A DNA stretch of 64,000 nt from Microbulbifer aggregans (GCF_020524005.1 NZ_JAIVKK010000008.1:152354-216353); one strand, 5' to 3'; positions 19,025 to 29,403 are shown, counted from the first letter of the stretch. Numbers and translations are program-made. Notes: generated by a model not told the origin, from the letters alone.

Positions 19025-19313
19025 AGATGCTCTCTCCCATACATGCGAGCAAAACTTGCCATGTAACCCCCAAGCGGTCGATGCAATTCCATTAGCGCAG
19101 TGCGCCAACTTCTTATCCGCTCGCGCCGGATTGCCGGATATCGGGGTGTAGAGATAATGGAAAGAGAGGTAATTGCGTCGCTTTGGGCGCCAGCAAACAG
19201 GCGACATATTACGTCCCATCGTGCGCGCCGATCGGGCAAGCCGACCTCTCGAAGAGGCCGGCGCTACAGGAAGCGGGAAGATAAGGACCGGGGCGGGAGC
19301 TGGCGAGGCGAGA

Positions 19314-20369
19314 TCAGTTCAGGCGCGCGACCGGCTGGTTGTCCCGAAAGTCGCCGGGGGTCAGCCCGGTCCAACGCTTGAATGCGCGATTGAAATTGGT
19401 CACCGAAGCAAAACCCACCAGATAGCCGATTTCCCCCAGCGACAGGTGCGGCTGCTCCAGATAGTTGAGCGCCAACTTCTTGCGGGTATTTTCCAGAATT
19501 TCCTTGTAGCTGGTGCCCTGCTCGCTCAGTCGGCGCTGCAGGTTGCGCAGACTCATCCCCAGCACTTCTGCCACATCCCCCTGCGCCGGGGTACTGCCCG
19601 GCAGGTAGTCATAGATCTTGCAGCGAACCAGATTGACCAGATCATTTTTGTCCACGCGCGACAGGAACTCATCCAGCATGATCTCGTGGTTGCGGGCGAT
19701 CAGCCCGTTGTGTGTGAACAGTTTGCGCGTGGCATGCTCCTCACGGAAGATCAGGGCGTTGTATGGGTGGCCGTAGTGCACCTCGCAGTTAAAAAATGCC
19801 TGCAGGGCATCGGGCTGCTGCTCGGGCGCTTCCGCCTCCAGGAAGACACACAGGGGTGTCAGGTCGCTCTGCACCAGGTCGCGGGCGAACTTGACCAGCG
19901 ATGCAATAAACACCTCGGCCTCACGCAACCCGAGCCCCGGCACGATGCGCTGCTCGATACGCACCGGGCGGATACTGAACTCAACGCCACCGGGCACCTC
20001 GTTCAAACGCACATTACACAGGCTCGACACGATACGGCGATAACGCACGATGTAGTCGAGGCTGTCCTTCAGGGTTTCCGCCGACATCATCGCGTAGCCC
20101 AGTACATGCAGCATGCTGGGGTGGAAGTTCTCGGCCAGCCGCACCCGCAGGTCGTGACCGGGCGCGCGCTCGCTGGCGTAATTCAGCAATTTGATCAGCT
20201 TGGCGAGCGTGATCCGGGATTCCTGGTCACTCAGCTCATGCATATCGATGTCACAGGCCGCCAGGGCTTCCTGTATATCGATATCGCAAGACTGCATGAT
20301 CCTGATAAAAGGTATCAGCCAGCCACCTATGACCGCGTGTTCAATATTCACTTCGTCACCCGAGTACAA
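19314..20369 (-). CDS. AraC family transcriptional regulator
   Basis: This 351-residue regulator has an N-terminal arabinose-binding-type domain (about residues 15-220) and a C-terminal double helix-turn-helix: GDVAEVLGMSLRNLQRRLSEQGTSY and LSLGEIGYLVGFASVTNFNRAFKRWTGLTPGDFR. This arrangement resembles regulators of lipid, amino acid or alkane genes. It sits between the DUF1302-DUF1329 operon and the YCF48-RND operon, and is divergent from the latter, so it is a good candidate controller of both. No ligand can be assigned. Confidence 0.88.
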   Translation of the reverse strand: MYSGDEVNIEHAVIGGWLIPFIRIMQSCDIDIQEALAACDIDMHELSDQESRITLAKLIKLLNYASERAPGHDLRVRLAENFHPSMLHVLGYAMMSAETLKDSLDYIVRYRRIVSSLCNVRLNEVPGGVEFSIRPVRIEQRIVPGLGLREAEVFIASLVKFARDLVQSDLTPLCVFLEAEAPEQQPDALQAFFNCEVHYGHPYNALIFREEHATRKLFTHNGLIARNHEIMLDEFLSRVDKNDLVNLVRCKIYDYLPGSTPAQGDVAEVLGMSLRNLQRRLSEQGTSYKEILENTRKKLALNYLEQPHLSLGEIGYLVGFASVTNFNRAFKRWTGLTPGDFRDNQPVARLN

Positions 20370-20628
20370 GCATCGCGACGCCGACCGTTTGCACCGGCGT
20401 ACTAATTGAAGCCAGAGTCTATCAAGAACTCCCGAATAAGCCGTAACTATTTAGCGCGCCACGAAAATCTGACCCAAAGCGGGGCAAAATTCACACCCCA
20501 AAATAACTGGTGGGAACGGCAGACCCTCGTGCGGGTTTGGATAATGAATTGGCGCGTATGACATATCGAGTCGCCAAGCTGCTGCCAGATAATCCAGTGG
20601 CCGAATAATAAGCACATGCAAGCGACTT

Positions 20629-21753
20629 ATGAGACTTACCAGACTTTTTGTACCCCGGCTCCTGCTGCCGGCTCTGATTGCCTCCCAGCCCCTGCTGGCC
20701 AGTGCAAACGTAGAACTCTTACAAACACCCGCGCTGCACAGCACCCGCGCCGCACAGAGTGTTATCACCAACCTGCACCCCGCTAACGACGGCTACCTGC
20801 TGACCGGCGAGCGCGGCCTGCTGCTGCAGTGGCAAGCCGATGGCCAGTGGCAGCAACAGAATTCCCCTGTGAGCGTGGGCCTCACTGCGGTCACAACCCT
20901 GGCAGATGGCTCTGCGGTAGCCGTGGGCCACGACGCCGCGATCCTGCGCCGCGCCCCGCAAGGCGAGTGGCAGAAGATCTTCGACGGCTACGACCTCACG
21001 CGCCTGCAGATCTCCGCGCTGGAGAAGCGCCGCGATGACTTGCAGCAGACCATTGACAATGCCGCGGAAGATGCCGACATCGGCGAGCTGGAGTACCAGC
21101 TGGAAGAGCTCGAATTCAGCCTCGAGGACACTCAGGCCGAACTCGAAACCGGACCGAACAAGCCCCTGCTGGACATCGTTTCTGCTGGCGGCAAGCGCCT
21201 GTTTGCCGTTGGTGCCTATGGCACCCTGCTGTGCAGTGACGACGCCGGCGACAACTGGCAGCTGCACAGCGCCAGTGTCGACAACCCGGACCGCTTCCAC
21301 CTGAACGCCATTACCCGCAGCGATGACGGCAGCCTGTATATCGTTGGCGAGAGCGGCGTTGGCTTCGTCTCCCGCGACAACGGTGACAGCTGGCAGTCCA
21401 TGGACCTGCCCTACGATGGCAGCCTGTTCGGTATCACCGCGCAGGCTGGCGCGCCCAACCTGGTGGCCTTTGGCCTGCAGGGACATGTGCTGGTTTCCAG
21501 TGACGGCGGTGACAGCTGGCAGCACCACAAGGTAGAGGCCGGCGCCAGCTTCCTCGGCGGCACCATCGATCAGAACGGACAGGTAGTGCTGGTGGGCCAC
21601 GGCGGTATTGTCGCCAGTTTCCCGGTGGCGCAGCCCGATGACATCACCGTGCGTAAACACCCCTCCGGCGCGGCGTTTTCCGCCGTAGCGGTAGACGGAA
21701 AACAATTGATTCTCGCGGGCCAGTTTGGTGTCACCGCCTGGGACATGAAGTGA
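20629..21753 (+). CDS. YCF48-like beta-propeller with a coiled-coil insertion
   Basis: The 374-residue product has a signal peptide (LFVPRLLLPALIASQPLLASA) and BNR/YCF48-type blades: LLLQWQADGQWQQQ, GYLLTGERG, SDDAGDNWQLHSA, SRDNGDSWQSMDLPYDGSLFGI and SSDGGDSWQHHKVEAG. Between blades, at about residues 125-185, lies a heptad-like acidic helix (IGELEYQLEELEFSLEDTQAEL) that likely forms a coiled coil. It is probably a periplasmic partner of the RND transporter that starts 11 bases downstream. The biochemical role is unknown. Confidence 0.85.
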   Translation: MRLTRLFVPRLLLPALIASQPLLASANVELLQTPALHSTRAAQSVITNLHPANDGYLLTGERGLLLQWQADGQWQQQNSPVSVGLTAVTTLADGSAVAVGHDAAILRRAPQGEWQKIFDGYDLTRLQISALEKRRDDLQQTIDNAAEDADIGELEYQLEELEFSLEDTQAELETGPNKPLLDIVSAGGKRLFAVGAYGTLLCSDDAGDNWQLHSASVDNPDRFHLNAITRSDDGSLYIVGESGVGFVSRDNGDSWQSMDLPYDGSLFGITAQAGAPNLVAFGLQGHVLVSSDGGDSWQHHKVEAGASFLGGTIDQNGQVVLVGHGGIVASFPVAQPDDITVRKHPSGAAFSAVAVDGKQLILAGQFGVTAWDMK

Positions 21754-21764
21754 GGTAGCCGCCA

Positions 21765-24221
21765 ATGACCCAATCATCTACAAACAACACAAGCGCCCCG
21801 ACCTCCCGCATTGAAGCCGCGTGCGAATCCGTGGTCTTCGGCCGTCGCCCGCTGGTACTGACGATACTCACCCTGCTGTTGCTGGTACTGACCTGGCAGG
21901 GCCTGAAGGTGCGCCCGGAAGCCAGTTTCACCAACATGATTCCGGGCAACCACGAGTTCATCAACAACTACATGGACTACCGCCAGGAGCTTGCTGACCT
22001 CGGCAACGTGGTGCGTATCGTGGTGGAGAGTAAAGAGGGAGATATCTTTACCCCCGAGTTCCAGGAAGTGCTGAAGCAGGTCACCGATGAGGTGTTCTAT
22101 GTTCCCGGCGTGAGCCGTGATGGCCTCAAATCCCTGTGGACGCCGAATGTGCGCTGGCAGGAAGTGACCGAGGAAGGCTTTGTCGGCGGTGCCGTGATCC
22201 CGAACGGCTACGACGGCTCCGAGAAAATGGTCGCACGCGTGAAAGCAAACGTGTTCAAGTCCGGCCAGGTGGGCGTGCTCGTGGGCAACGACTTCCGCTC
22301 CGCGATCGTGCTTGCACCGCTGCAGGATGTGAACCCGGAAACCGGCAAGCCGCTGGACTACCGCGAACTGTCTGACTTCCTCGAACAGAACGTGCGCGAC
22401 AAGTACAGCAGCGACCAGGTGCAGATCCGCATCGTCGGCTTCGCCAAGGTAATCGGCGACCTGATCGACGGTGCCGTGCAGGTGGTACTGTTCTTCGTCC
22501 TCGCGGTCCTGATCACCTTCGCCCTGCTGTGGCTCTACTCCCGCTGTCTGCGCAGTACCTTTACTGTACTGGCCTGCTCGATCTTCGCGGTGTTCTGCCA
22601 GCTCGGCGTACTCAACCTGCTGGGCTACGGCATCAACCCCTACTCCATGCTGGTACCCTTTCTGGTGTTCGCCATCGGTGTGAGCCATGGTGTACAGATC
22701 ATCAGCGCGGTCATGCACAACAGTGTCAGGGGCGCCGACAAGGTAGCCGCAGCCCGTCTCGCTTTCCGCTCCCTGTACCTCGCCGGTATCACCGCGCTGG
22801 TCAGTGACGCTATCGGCTTCACCACCCTGATGGTGATCGACATCGGCGTGATCCGCGAACTGGCCATCGCCGCCAGTATCGGTGTAGCGGTAATCATTGT
22901 GACCAACCTGGTGGCGCTGCCAATCATTGCCAGCTACGTGGGCGTCTCAGCCCGCGGCCTCGCCTATGCCCGTGAACGCCAGGACCAGGCTTCCCTGGTG
23001 GAGCGCCTGTTCGCGCGTTTTGCCCGCCCGCAGCAGGCCAAGGCCATCCTGGCCGTTGCCCTGATCCTGTGTGGTGCCGGCGCCTACTACGCGCAGTTTA
23101 TGAAAATCGGCGACCTCGATGCCGGTGCCCCGGAACTGCGCCCGGACTCCCGCTACAACAGCGACAACGCCTACCTGGTGGACAACTACAGCACCAGCAC
23201 TGACGTGTTTGTGGTGATGGCGAAGACCAGTGCCGAGCAGTGCGTTGCCTATGAAAACCTGGTGTGGCTGGATCAGCTGGCGGCGCACATGGGCAACGTG
23301 CCCGGTGTGCAGAAGGTCTCGTCGGTGGCCGACGTGTCCAAGTTCGGCAACTTCGGCATGAACGAGGGCTCGCTCAAGTGGTATGGCCTCAACCGCAACC
23401 AGTTCATCACCAACGCCTCTGTGGGCAAAGCCCCGCCCGGGCTGATCAATGCCGACTGCAGCATGGCGCCGGTGCTGGTGTTCCTGAATGACCACAAGGC
23501 GGAAACCCTGGAACGGGTCGTGGCTGGCGTGCAGGCGTTCAAGGCCGAGCACACCCCGGACTCGGTCGAGTTCCTGCTGGCCGCCGGTAACTCCGGTATC
23601 GAAGCCGCGACCAACGACGTGATCGAAGACGCCCAGGTGGAAATGCTGATCTGGGTCTACGGCGTGGTCATCGCCCTGTGCCTGCTGACCTTCCGCTCGC
23701 CGCGTATCGTGCTGGCCGTGGTACTGCCGCTGATGCTCACCTCGCTGCTGGGCCAGGCGCTGATGGCGCTGATGGGGATCGGTGTGAAAGTCGCCACCCT
23801 GCCGGTGATCGCACTCGGCGTGGGTATTGGTGTGGACTACGGCATCTACATCTTCACCAAGGTGCGCGAAGCTCTGGCAGACGGCAAGAACCTGATCGAG
23901 TCCTACGCCTACACCCTGCACCAGACCGGCAAGGCGGTGGCGTTTACCGGCGTGACCCTGGCCATCGGTGTGGCCACCTGGGTGTTCTCACCGATCAAGT
24001 TCCAGGCAGACATGGGCCTGCTGCTGACCTTCATGTTCCTGTGGAATATGCTCGGCGCGCTGATGCTGGTACCGGCCATCGCCTGGCTGCTGCGTATTGA
24101 TAACCTGGCGGCCAAGCCGGCTGCCGGTAACAGCGCTCCTGCTGAACCTGCTGAAAAGCAGATCAATGCCGCCGCCCAGTCTCCACGCGCTACCAAGCAA
24201 ACGGAAACCGAGCCGGCTTGA
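21765..24221 (+). CDS. RND superfamily transporter (MMPL type)
   Basis: The 818-residue inner-membrane protein has 12 predicted transmembrane segments in two halves, each with one segment, a large periplasmic loop and five more segments. The first half has the signature GVSHGVQIISAVMH and the second GVGIGVDYGIYIFTKVREAL, with charged and polar residues typical of proton relay. This hopanoid/lipid-type RND group exports or relocates hydrophobic molecules. The C-terminus is a soluble Ala/Pro-rich tail. It is co-transcribed with the YCF48-like gene; the cargo is unknown. Confidence 0.9.
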   Translation: MTQSSTNNTSAPTSRIEAACESVVFGRRPLVLTILTLLLLVLTWQGLKVRPEASFTNMIPGNHEFINNYMDYRQELADLGNVVRIVVESKEGDIFTPEFQEVLKQVTDEVFYVPGVSRDGLKSLWTPNVRWQEVTEEGFVGGAVIPNGYDGSEKMVARVKANVFKSGQVGVLVGNDFRSAIVLAPLQDVNPETGKPLDYRELSDFLEQNVRDKYSSDQVQIRIVGFAKVIGDLIDGAVQVVLFFVLAVLITFALLWLYSRCLRSTFTVLACSIFAVFCQLGVLNLLGYGINPYSMLVPFLVFAIGVSHGVQIISAVMHNSVRGADKVAAARLAFRSLYLAGITALVSDAIGFTTLMVIDIGVIRELAIAASIGVAVIIVTNLVALPIIASYVGVSARGLAYARERQDQASLVERLFARFARPQQAKAILAVALILCGAGAYYAQFMKIGDLDAGAPELRPDSRYNSDNAYLVDNYSTSTDVFVVMAKTSAEQCVAYENLVWLDQLAAHMGNVPGVQKVSSVADVSKFGNFGMNEGSLKWYGLNRNQFITNASVGKAPPGLINADCSMAPVLVFLNDHKAETLERVVAGVQAFKAEHTPDSVEFLLAAGNSGIEAATNDVIEDAQVEMLIWVYGVVIALCLLTFRSPRIVLAVVLPLMLTSLLGQALMALMGIGVKVATLPVIALGVGIGVDYGIYIFTKVREALADGKNLIESYAYTLHQTGKAVAFTGVTLAIGVATWVFSPIKFQADMGLLLTFMFLWNMLGALMLVPAIAWLLRIDNLAAKPAAGNSAPAEPAEKQINAAAQSPRATKQTETEPA

Positions 24222-24256
24222 TTGCTTACGCAATAGCGTCGTAAAAAAAGTCGCAA

Positions 24257-24296
24257 CAACAAAAAAGGGCAGCCAATTGGCTGCCCTTTTTTGTTG
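24257..24296. terminator. 40-base perfect palindromic bidirectional terminator
   Basis: Bases 24257-24276 are the exact reverse complement of 24277-24296, centred on AATT. GGGCAGCC/GGCTGCCC stems are flanked by A- and T-runs. It separates the RND transporter gene from the convergent unknown gene ending at 24323. Confidence 0.92.
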
Positions 24297-24322
24297 CCGA
24301 GGATCAGGTACCACAACCGCGG

Positions 24323-25408
24323 CTAAACGCCGCTATTTTCACTGTCTGGTTTTCGCTCAAATTCTTTCAACTTCTTGTGTATAGCGCAGGCGATGGAAAG
24401 CACAGCCACAATGGTTAGCACTTGCTCCCATCCAAGATATTCCACCGCTGCGTATGATCCGCGTATAAAACACACCACGCCGAGCAATACCCACCAACGC
24501 GAGACAAATCGCGGGGGACGCACTCTCGGCCTCGCCAGATCAAGCAAGTAGGGCATCCGCGCGGTCTCTTCCTCGAGAGCCAGGCGTTTGTCGAGCACAT
24601 CTGGGGCAGTGGTACACGGCTCTACCGCTATGCTTCCAGGCCGCTCTATCTCGGTGTCGGGTGATTGGACGTGGAAGCGGCGCATACGCTCTTCGATGAA
24701 TGTGCGCAGCTCCTGGAGTGCCTCACGCGACGGCAACGCCACGCTCATTCCATAGAGGCGAACTCGCATAAAATGCTTCTCCCCCAACGGCAGGAGCCAA
24801 CTCTCGCCGAAATAACGACGACCGCAATATTCTTCATACACTTGCCAATGTCGCCCACACATTTCGCGTTGCCGCCAGTTGACCCCCTGCACCTCTTCAC
24901 ACTCACTCTCTTCATCGTCGAAGAGGTCCTGATGAACATCCTCACTATGCCCCTGTTCAGCAGCGGCACGCTTGGCCAGCGCATCCTGCGCAATATAGAC
25001 CTCCGCCGCCCTGCGCAGGCTAGCAGGCTCACGCAAGTCACCGCAGTGGCCATTGCGATGCACCCAGATATCAAGAAACTGGCCGAGCTCGCTCGTCTCT
25101 TCGCAATGGACGAACCTGCGGCGCGCCAGAGACAGTGCATCAGAAATACCACTAGTGTCGCACTCAAGCTCGAGCGCTGCCCAAGCCGCGTCATTCAGAG
25201 ACTCAGCGAGCACGGTACCCGTACGCGAATCATAGGCAGAATCGTAAAAAGCCAGAGCTTCCTCGCCACAGCAATTACTCACCGTGGGACAAAATGCCTG
25301 CACGTTGCGTTCGAACATCAGTCCACGACGAGGAACAGCAAAGCACAACTCATGGCCAAACAGATAACCCTTTTGCTTGATCCACGGCAGCCAACGAAAA
25401 CGACTCAT
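24323..25408 (-). CDS. Unknown protein with C-terminal membrane segments
   Basis: The 361-residue product is not recognised. The first 280 residues are soluble-looking, cysteine-rich in places (AFCPTVSNCCGEEAL; EMCGRHWQVYEEYCGRRYF) and contain an acidic run (DLFDDEESECEEVQ). Near the C-terminus are two hydrophobic segments (WWVLLGVVCFIRGSYAAV and VLTIVAVLSIACAIHKKL). The start overlaps the stop of the upstream gene by four bases (ATGA), so the two are translated together. It may act as a cytoplasmic domain anchored to the membrane partner encoded upstream. Confidence 0.65.
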   Translation of the reverse strand: MSRFRWLPWIKQKGYLFGHELCFAVPRRGLMFERNVQAFCPTVSNCCGEEALAFYDSAYDSRTGTVLAESLNDAAWAALELECDTSGISDALSLARRRFVHCEETSELGQFLDIWVHRNGHCGDLREPASLRRAAEVYIAQDALAKRAAAEQGHSEDVHQDLFDDEESECEEVQGVNWRQREMCGRHWQVYEEYCGRRYFGESWLLPLGEKHFMRVRLYGMSVALPSREALQELRTFIEERMRRFHVQSPDTEIERPGSIAVEPCTTAPDVLDKRLALEEETARMPYLLDLARPRVRPPRFVSRWWVLLGVVCFIRGSYAAVEYLGWEQVLTIVAVLSIACAIHKKLKEFERKPDSENSGV

Positions 25409-26169
25409 CCGATACGCTCCCGTGGCTCTTCGCGCATCGAAGGCAAGGGCGTACCAGGCGGTACACCAAAGCCAAAGCGGCCGATATTAAGATCCTTCCC
25501 GGTCTCACAGGATTCGAGCATTTTTCGGGCCATAGGGTAATCAATGTTACTGGGTGGAATCTTCGCCAGCTCGACGGCAAGATCACCGCGCTCTTCAGTC
25601 CCCATCATGTACTGGGCAGCCAGTGTGCTGAATTCCGGCGTGCCGGGATAATACGTATATGAAGGCTCTCCCGGCGTGATGGCACGGAGGAAAAAGACTA
25701 TACCTGTCCCGGTAAGCCCGGAGCCCAGAGCGGCAAAGGCAGCTGCCACACCAACTCCCCACATGAAGTACGCGACGATTGCCGTCAACAGCAGCGCTAA
25801 CCCCATCGCAATCACTGTCAAGGCGAAATCGATGTAACCCTCCTCGCAAGGGTAAATCGTTGCAAAACGAGTTGTCGGATCAAACTCCTCTCTCGTTCCG
25901 ATGGCGTTATAGCGACGGTACCAGCGCGTGCAGAGCCGCAACAGGTATACCGATATCCAAAGGGTAAAAATTATGACTGCTACCTGAATGACGAGCAGGG
26001 CTGTGCCGCTCAGTTCGTTATGCCCTGCAACAACTAAAGTCCATGTAATAGAGACAAAGTCACGCAGGTTGAGATAGGCACCCAGTATGAGGAGTCCAAT
26101 GAAAGACAGTGAGATAAGCGCACCGAGCAGACGTATGCCGATGTCGTAAAAAAATGCCGCCCGATTCAC
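25405..26169 (-). CDS. Unknown multi-pass membrane protein
   Basis: The 254-residue product is not recognised. Four or five hydrophobic segments are visible: GIRLLGALISLSFIGLLILGA, LLVIQVAVIIFTLWISVYLL, FALTVIAMGLALLLTAIVAY, and VAAAFAALGSGLTGTGIVFF. The C-terminal tail of about 80 residues is soluble and ends in a Pro/Arg-rich stretch. It is the first gene of a two-gene unit with the next gene overlapping by four bases. Upstream is a gene-free stretch with an inverted repeat. Confidence 0.65.
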   Translation of the reverse strand: MNRAAFFYDIGIRLLGALISLSFIGLLILGAYLNLRDFVSITWTLVVAGHNELSGTALLVIQVAVIIFTLWISVYLLRLCTRWYRRYNAIGTREEFDPTTRFATIYPCEEGYIDFALTVIAMGLALLLTAIVAYFMWGVGVAAAFAALGSGLTGTGIVFFLRAITPGEPSYTYYPGTPEFSTLAAQYMMGTEERGDLAVELAKIPPSNIDYPMARKMLESCETGKDLNIGRFGFGVPPGTPLPSMREEPRERIG

Positions 26170-26501
26170 AACGGCACCATCATATGCGTATTAATGGAGT
26201 TCAAATGCGTTTTCCTTAACGCGTGGTTTCAATCCTTTCATCGCGCCTTATACGCGCTAATTAGGACGCCTGTTCCACGCTTATGGCGTCCTATAAGTGG
26301 CTGGGAACAATAAATATATTTTGCGAGTAAGTCCAATGCTCGGGTTACGGGAATCGACCGAAGGAAATCTCAAATGTAAACGGGCAGCAAACCGCTGAAG
26401 ATTGCCTGTTACTGACAAAAAAATAGCGGCCCTCTCAGGGCCGCTATTTTTTCGCTTACGGAATCAGCGCACATTTTTTTCTTTCATGCACTTTTCTGTA
26501 T
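26170..26501. other. Gene-free spacer upstream of the unknown membrane pair
   Basis: No gene is seen in these 332 bases. An inverted repeat, TAGGACGCC (26262-26270) with GGCGTCCTA (26285-26293), may be an operator or an old repeat. At its right end is the parC terminator. The remaining bases are AT-rich and probably hold the promoter of the membrane pair. Confidence 0.6.
26417..26452 (-). terminator. Terminator downstream of parC
   Basis: AAAAATAGCGGCCC pairs with GGGCCGCTATTTTT around a TCTCA loop, with A- and T-runs at both ends. On the minus strand it lies about 50 bases past the parC stop. Confidence 0.88.
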
Positions 26502-28751
26502 TTATTTTTTCTGAACTTCCACTTTGTCCACTTTCTGGAAACCACGGGGCAGCTTGTTGCCGCGGCGACCGCGTTCTCCCTGGTAGTGCTCCAGCTCCGC
26601 GATCTTGATCTTGGTATGGCGCTTGCCAGCGTGGATCAACAGCTGGTCGTTGCCTTCCAGTACCGCGATACCGACGACAATTTCCTCGCGGCTGGCGGCG
26701 CGGGCGGAGGGGATATTGATGATCTTGTTGCCCTTGCCTTTTGCCAGCTCCGGCAACTCGGAAACCGGGAACACCAGCATGCGCCCTTCGCTGGTCACTG
26801 CGGCCAACAAAGCACCATCCGGGTTCTCGATCTCCTGCGGCGGCAGCACGCGGGCATTTTTCGGCAGTGACAACATCGCCTTACCCGCCTTGTTTCTGCT
26901 TTGCAGATCCGCGTACTTGGCGATAAAGCCGTAACCGGCATCCGAGGCCAGCAACACTTTCTGGTCGTCATTGCCCATCAGCAGGCCTTCGAAGGACGCA
27001 CCGGAAGGCGGGTTGATACGGCCGGAAAGCGGCTCGCCCTGCCCCCGTGCTGACGGCAGTGAATGCGCGGCAATGGCATAGCTGCGCCCGGTGCTGTCGA
27101 GTAACAGCGCCGGCTGGTTGCTCTTGCCGCGGGCCGCGTACTTGAAGCTGTCGCCGGCCTTGTAGCTCAGCGAGGTCGGGTCGATATCGTGGCCCTTGGC
27201 CTGGCGAATCCAGCCCTTGTCCGACAGCACCACGGTAATCGGATCACTGGTCAGCAGGTCGGTTTCGCTGAACGCCTTGGCTTCTTCGCGGGTCACGATG
27301 GGCGAGCGGCGGTCATCACCGAACTCGTCGGCAGCTTCCAGCAGTTCTTTCTTGATCAGGGTCTTCAGGCGGCGCGCACTTTCCAGGGTCTGGGTAAGCA
27401 TTTTGCGCTCTTTTTCCAGCTCGGCCTGCTCGCCGCGGATCTTCATTTCCTCGAGGCGCGCCAACTGGCGCAACTTGGTTTCGAGGACGTATTCCGCCTG
27501 CACGTCACTCAGTTCGAAGCGGCGCATCAACTCCTGCTTCGGCTCTTCGTGGGTGCGGATAATTTCGATCACTTCATCGATATTGAGGAACGCAACCAAC
27601 AAACCGGCCAACAGGTGCAGGCGCTTCTCGACCTTGTCGAGGCGGAACTGCAGGCGACGGCGTGTGGTAACGGTACGGAAGCTCAGCCACTCGCCCAGGA
27701 TTTTGTCCAGGGACTTCACCTGCGGGCGGCCGTCGATGCCGATCATGTTCAGGTTGACCCGATAGCTCTTTTCCAGGTCGGTGGTGGCGAACAGGTGGTT
27801 CATCACCTGATCCAGGTCCACGCGATTGGACTTGGGTACGATCACCAGGCGGGTGGGATTCTCGTGGTCGGATTCGTCACGCAGGTCCGCCACCATCGGC
27901 AGCTTCTTCGCCTGCATCTGCGCGGCGATCTGCTCCAGCACCTTGGAGCCACTGGCCTGGTAGGGCAGCGCGGTAATGACGATATCGCCATCTTCCCTGG
28001 TCCAAACCGCACGCATTTTTACCGAGCCCTTGCCGGTCTCGTACATCTTGTGCAGGTCCGCGCGCGGAGAAATGATCTCCGCCTCCGTAGGCATGTCCGG
28101 CCCCTGGATGAACTCACACAGCTCAGAAACCGTGGCCTTGGGGTTTTCCAGCAGGTGCACGGTGGCGTCAACAACCTCACGCAGGTTGTGCGGCGGGATG
28201 TCGGTGGCCATACCTACCGCAATGCCGGTGGTGCCGTTCAGCAGGATGTTCGGCACGCGCGCCGGCAGTACCGCCGGTTCGTCCATAGTGCCATCGAAGT
28301 TCGGCTGCCAGTCCACCGTGCCCTGCCCCAGTTCGGACAGCAGTACCTCGGAGTATTTGCCCATGCGCGATTCGGTATAACGCATGGCGGCGAAGGACTT
28401 GGGATCGTCCGGGGAGCCCCAGTTACCCTGGCCATCCACCAGCGGGTAGCGGTAACTGAAGGGCTGCGCCATCAATACCATCGCCTCGTACACGGCACTG
28501 TCGCCGTGCGGATGGTATTTACCAATCACGTCACCCACGGTACGGGCAGACTTCTTGTATTTGGCGGTGTTCTTCAGGCCCAGCTCGCTCATGGCGTAGA
28601 CGATGCGGCGCTGCACCGGCTTGAGGCCATCGCCGATATTGGGCAGGGCACGGTCCAGGATTACGTACATGGAGTAGTCCAGGTACGCCTTCTCCGTGTA
28701 TTCCGCCAGGTGCTGGCGTTCCGATGCTTCGTAGACAGAGGGCTCGGTCAT
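26502..28751 (-). CDS. parC: ParC, DNA topoisomerase IV subunit A
   Basis: ParC cuts and rejoins DNA to separate daughter chromosomes, working with ParE. The 749-residue protein has [29 protein letters not shown] near the start and the quinolone-target region [20 protein letters not shown] with the usual serine and glutamate. The catalytic tyrosine is in [11 protein letters not shown], about residue 125. The C-terminal region is a short ParC-type beta-pinwheel, not the longer GyrA form. parE is not in the window. A copy of its first ~40 bases recurs at 30962, evidence of an insertion next to it. Confidence 0.96.
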   Translation of the reverse strand: MTEPSVYEASERQHLAEYTEKAYLDYSMYVILDRALPNIGDGLKPVQRRIVYAMSELGLKNTAKYKKSARTVGDVIGKYHPHGDSAVYEAMVLMAQPFSYRYPLVDGQGNWGSPDDPKSFAAMRYTESRMGKYSEVLLSELGQGTVDWQPNFDGTMDEPAVLPARVPNILLNGTTGIAVGMATDIPPHNLREVVDATVHLLENPKATVSELCEFIQGPDMPTEAEIISPRADLHKMYETGKGSVKMRAVWTREDGDIVITALPYQASGSKVLEQIAAQMQAKKLPMVADLRDESDHENPTRLVIVPKSNRVDLDQVMNHLFATTDLEKSYRVNLNMIGIDGRPQVKSLDKILGEWLSFRTVTTRRRLQFRLDKVEKRLHLLAGLLVAFLNIDEVIEIIRTHEEPKQELMRRFELSDVQAEYVLETKLRQLARLEEMKIRGEQAELEKERKMLTQTLESARRLKTLIKKELLEAADEFGDDRRSPIVTREEAKAFSETDLLTSDPITVVLSDKGWIRQAKGHDIDPTSLSYKAGDSFKYAARGKSNQPALLLDSTGRSYAIAAHSLPSARGQGEPLSGRINPPSGASFEGLLMGNDDQKVLLASDAGYGFIAKYADLQSRNKAGKAMLSLPKNARVLPPQEIENPDGALLAAVTSEGRMLVFPVSELPELAKGKGNKIINIPSARAASREEIVVGIAVLEGNDQLLIHAGKRHTKIKIAELEHYQGERGRRGNKLPRGFQKVDKVEVQKK

Positions 28752-29268
28752 ACTGCGAGAGTCTCGTTATTTTGTTCGTAAAGAGGGGGACGATTATGGC
28801 GGCGAATGGCGGTCGGTTCAAAGTGGGGGAAGCAATCTCATGTAAGCGGCAGTCCATGAGGCCTTTTTCGTTCATTTTTCAGCCACCTGGCAAACGACGA
28901 GCGTCCTCTATCCGCCGCCATACTCTCGACCACCATATATGCTAACGTCTCCCGCACCCCGATAACATGACGCCAACCAACGGGAGACCTGTATGCCCGT
29001 GCTGTTCGCCTTCCTGCACCATCTCACTTTCATCACAATGATTGTGGTACTCACCATGCAACTGGTGTTGCTGGGTCAGCCGCTGTCGTTGCAGAGCGCG
29101 CGCAAGCTGCAAATTGTCGATCGGATCCTCGGACTATCCGCGGTTGCCCTGCTGGTGATCGGCTTTTTACGGGTGTTCCTGTTCGAGAAAGGCCCGGGCT
29201 ATTACTTCCACAACGGCATATTTCACGCAAAGCTCACGCTGTTTCTCATCGCCGCGGTCCTCTCCATT
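28711..29268. repeat. Left direct repeat flanking an insertion (parC 5' end through DUF2214)
   Basis: This stretch, from inside the parC 5' end through the first 90 codons of a DUF2214 gene, recurs at 30962-31501 in the same orientation. The coding parts are nearly identical. The spacer differs by many substitutions and small indels, so the copies are not the product of a very recent duplication. Confidence 0.9.
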
Positions 29269-29277
29269 GTTTGCTAA
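28993..29277 (+). pseudogene. DUF2214 membrane protein, truncated copy
   Basis: The reading frame matches the intact gene at 31226 through LTLFLIAAVLSI and then ends after two foreign residues (VC). It encodes 94 of the normal 150 residues, keeping about two or three of the four hydrophobic segments. The homology stops sharply at about 29268, where the accessory insert begins. It keeps its own ribosome site (GGGAGACC) and could still be translated, but is probably non-functional. Confidence 0.88.
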
Positions 29278-29403
29278 CATGCGATTTAAAACCAACTTTG
29301 GTAATAATATCCAGAAGCTTAGGAAACAGGTTTTAAACTTACCCGTGCTGTGGTCTTATCATGATTGCGTTGTTTGCAAATTTCCCAGAATGAAAGGACC
29401 TGC

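Noticed and set aside
27189..28781. 530-codon open frame opposite parC
   Set aside because: It is a shadow of the GC-biased parC codons on the other strand.
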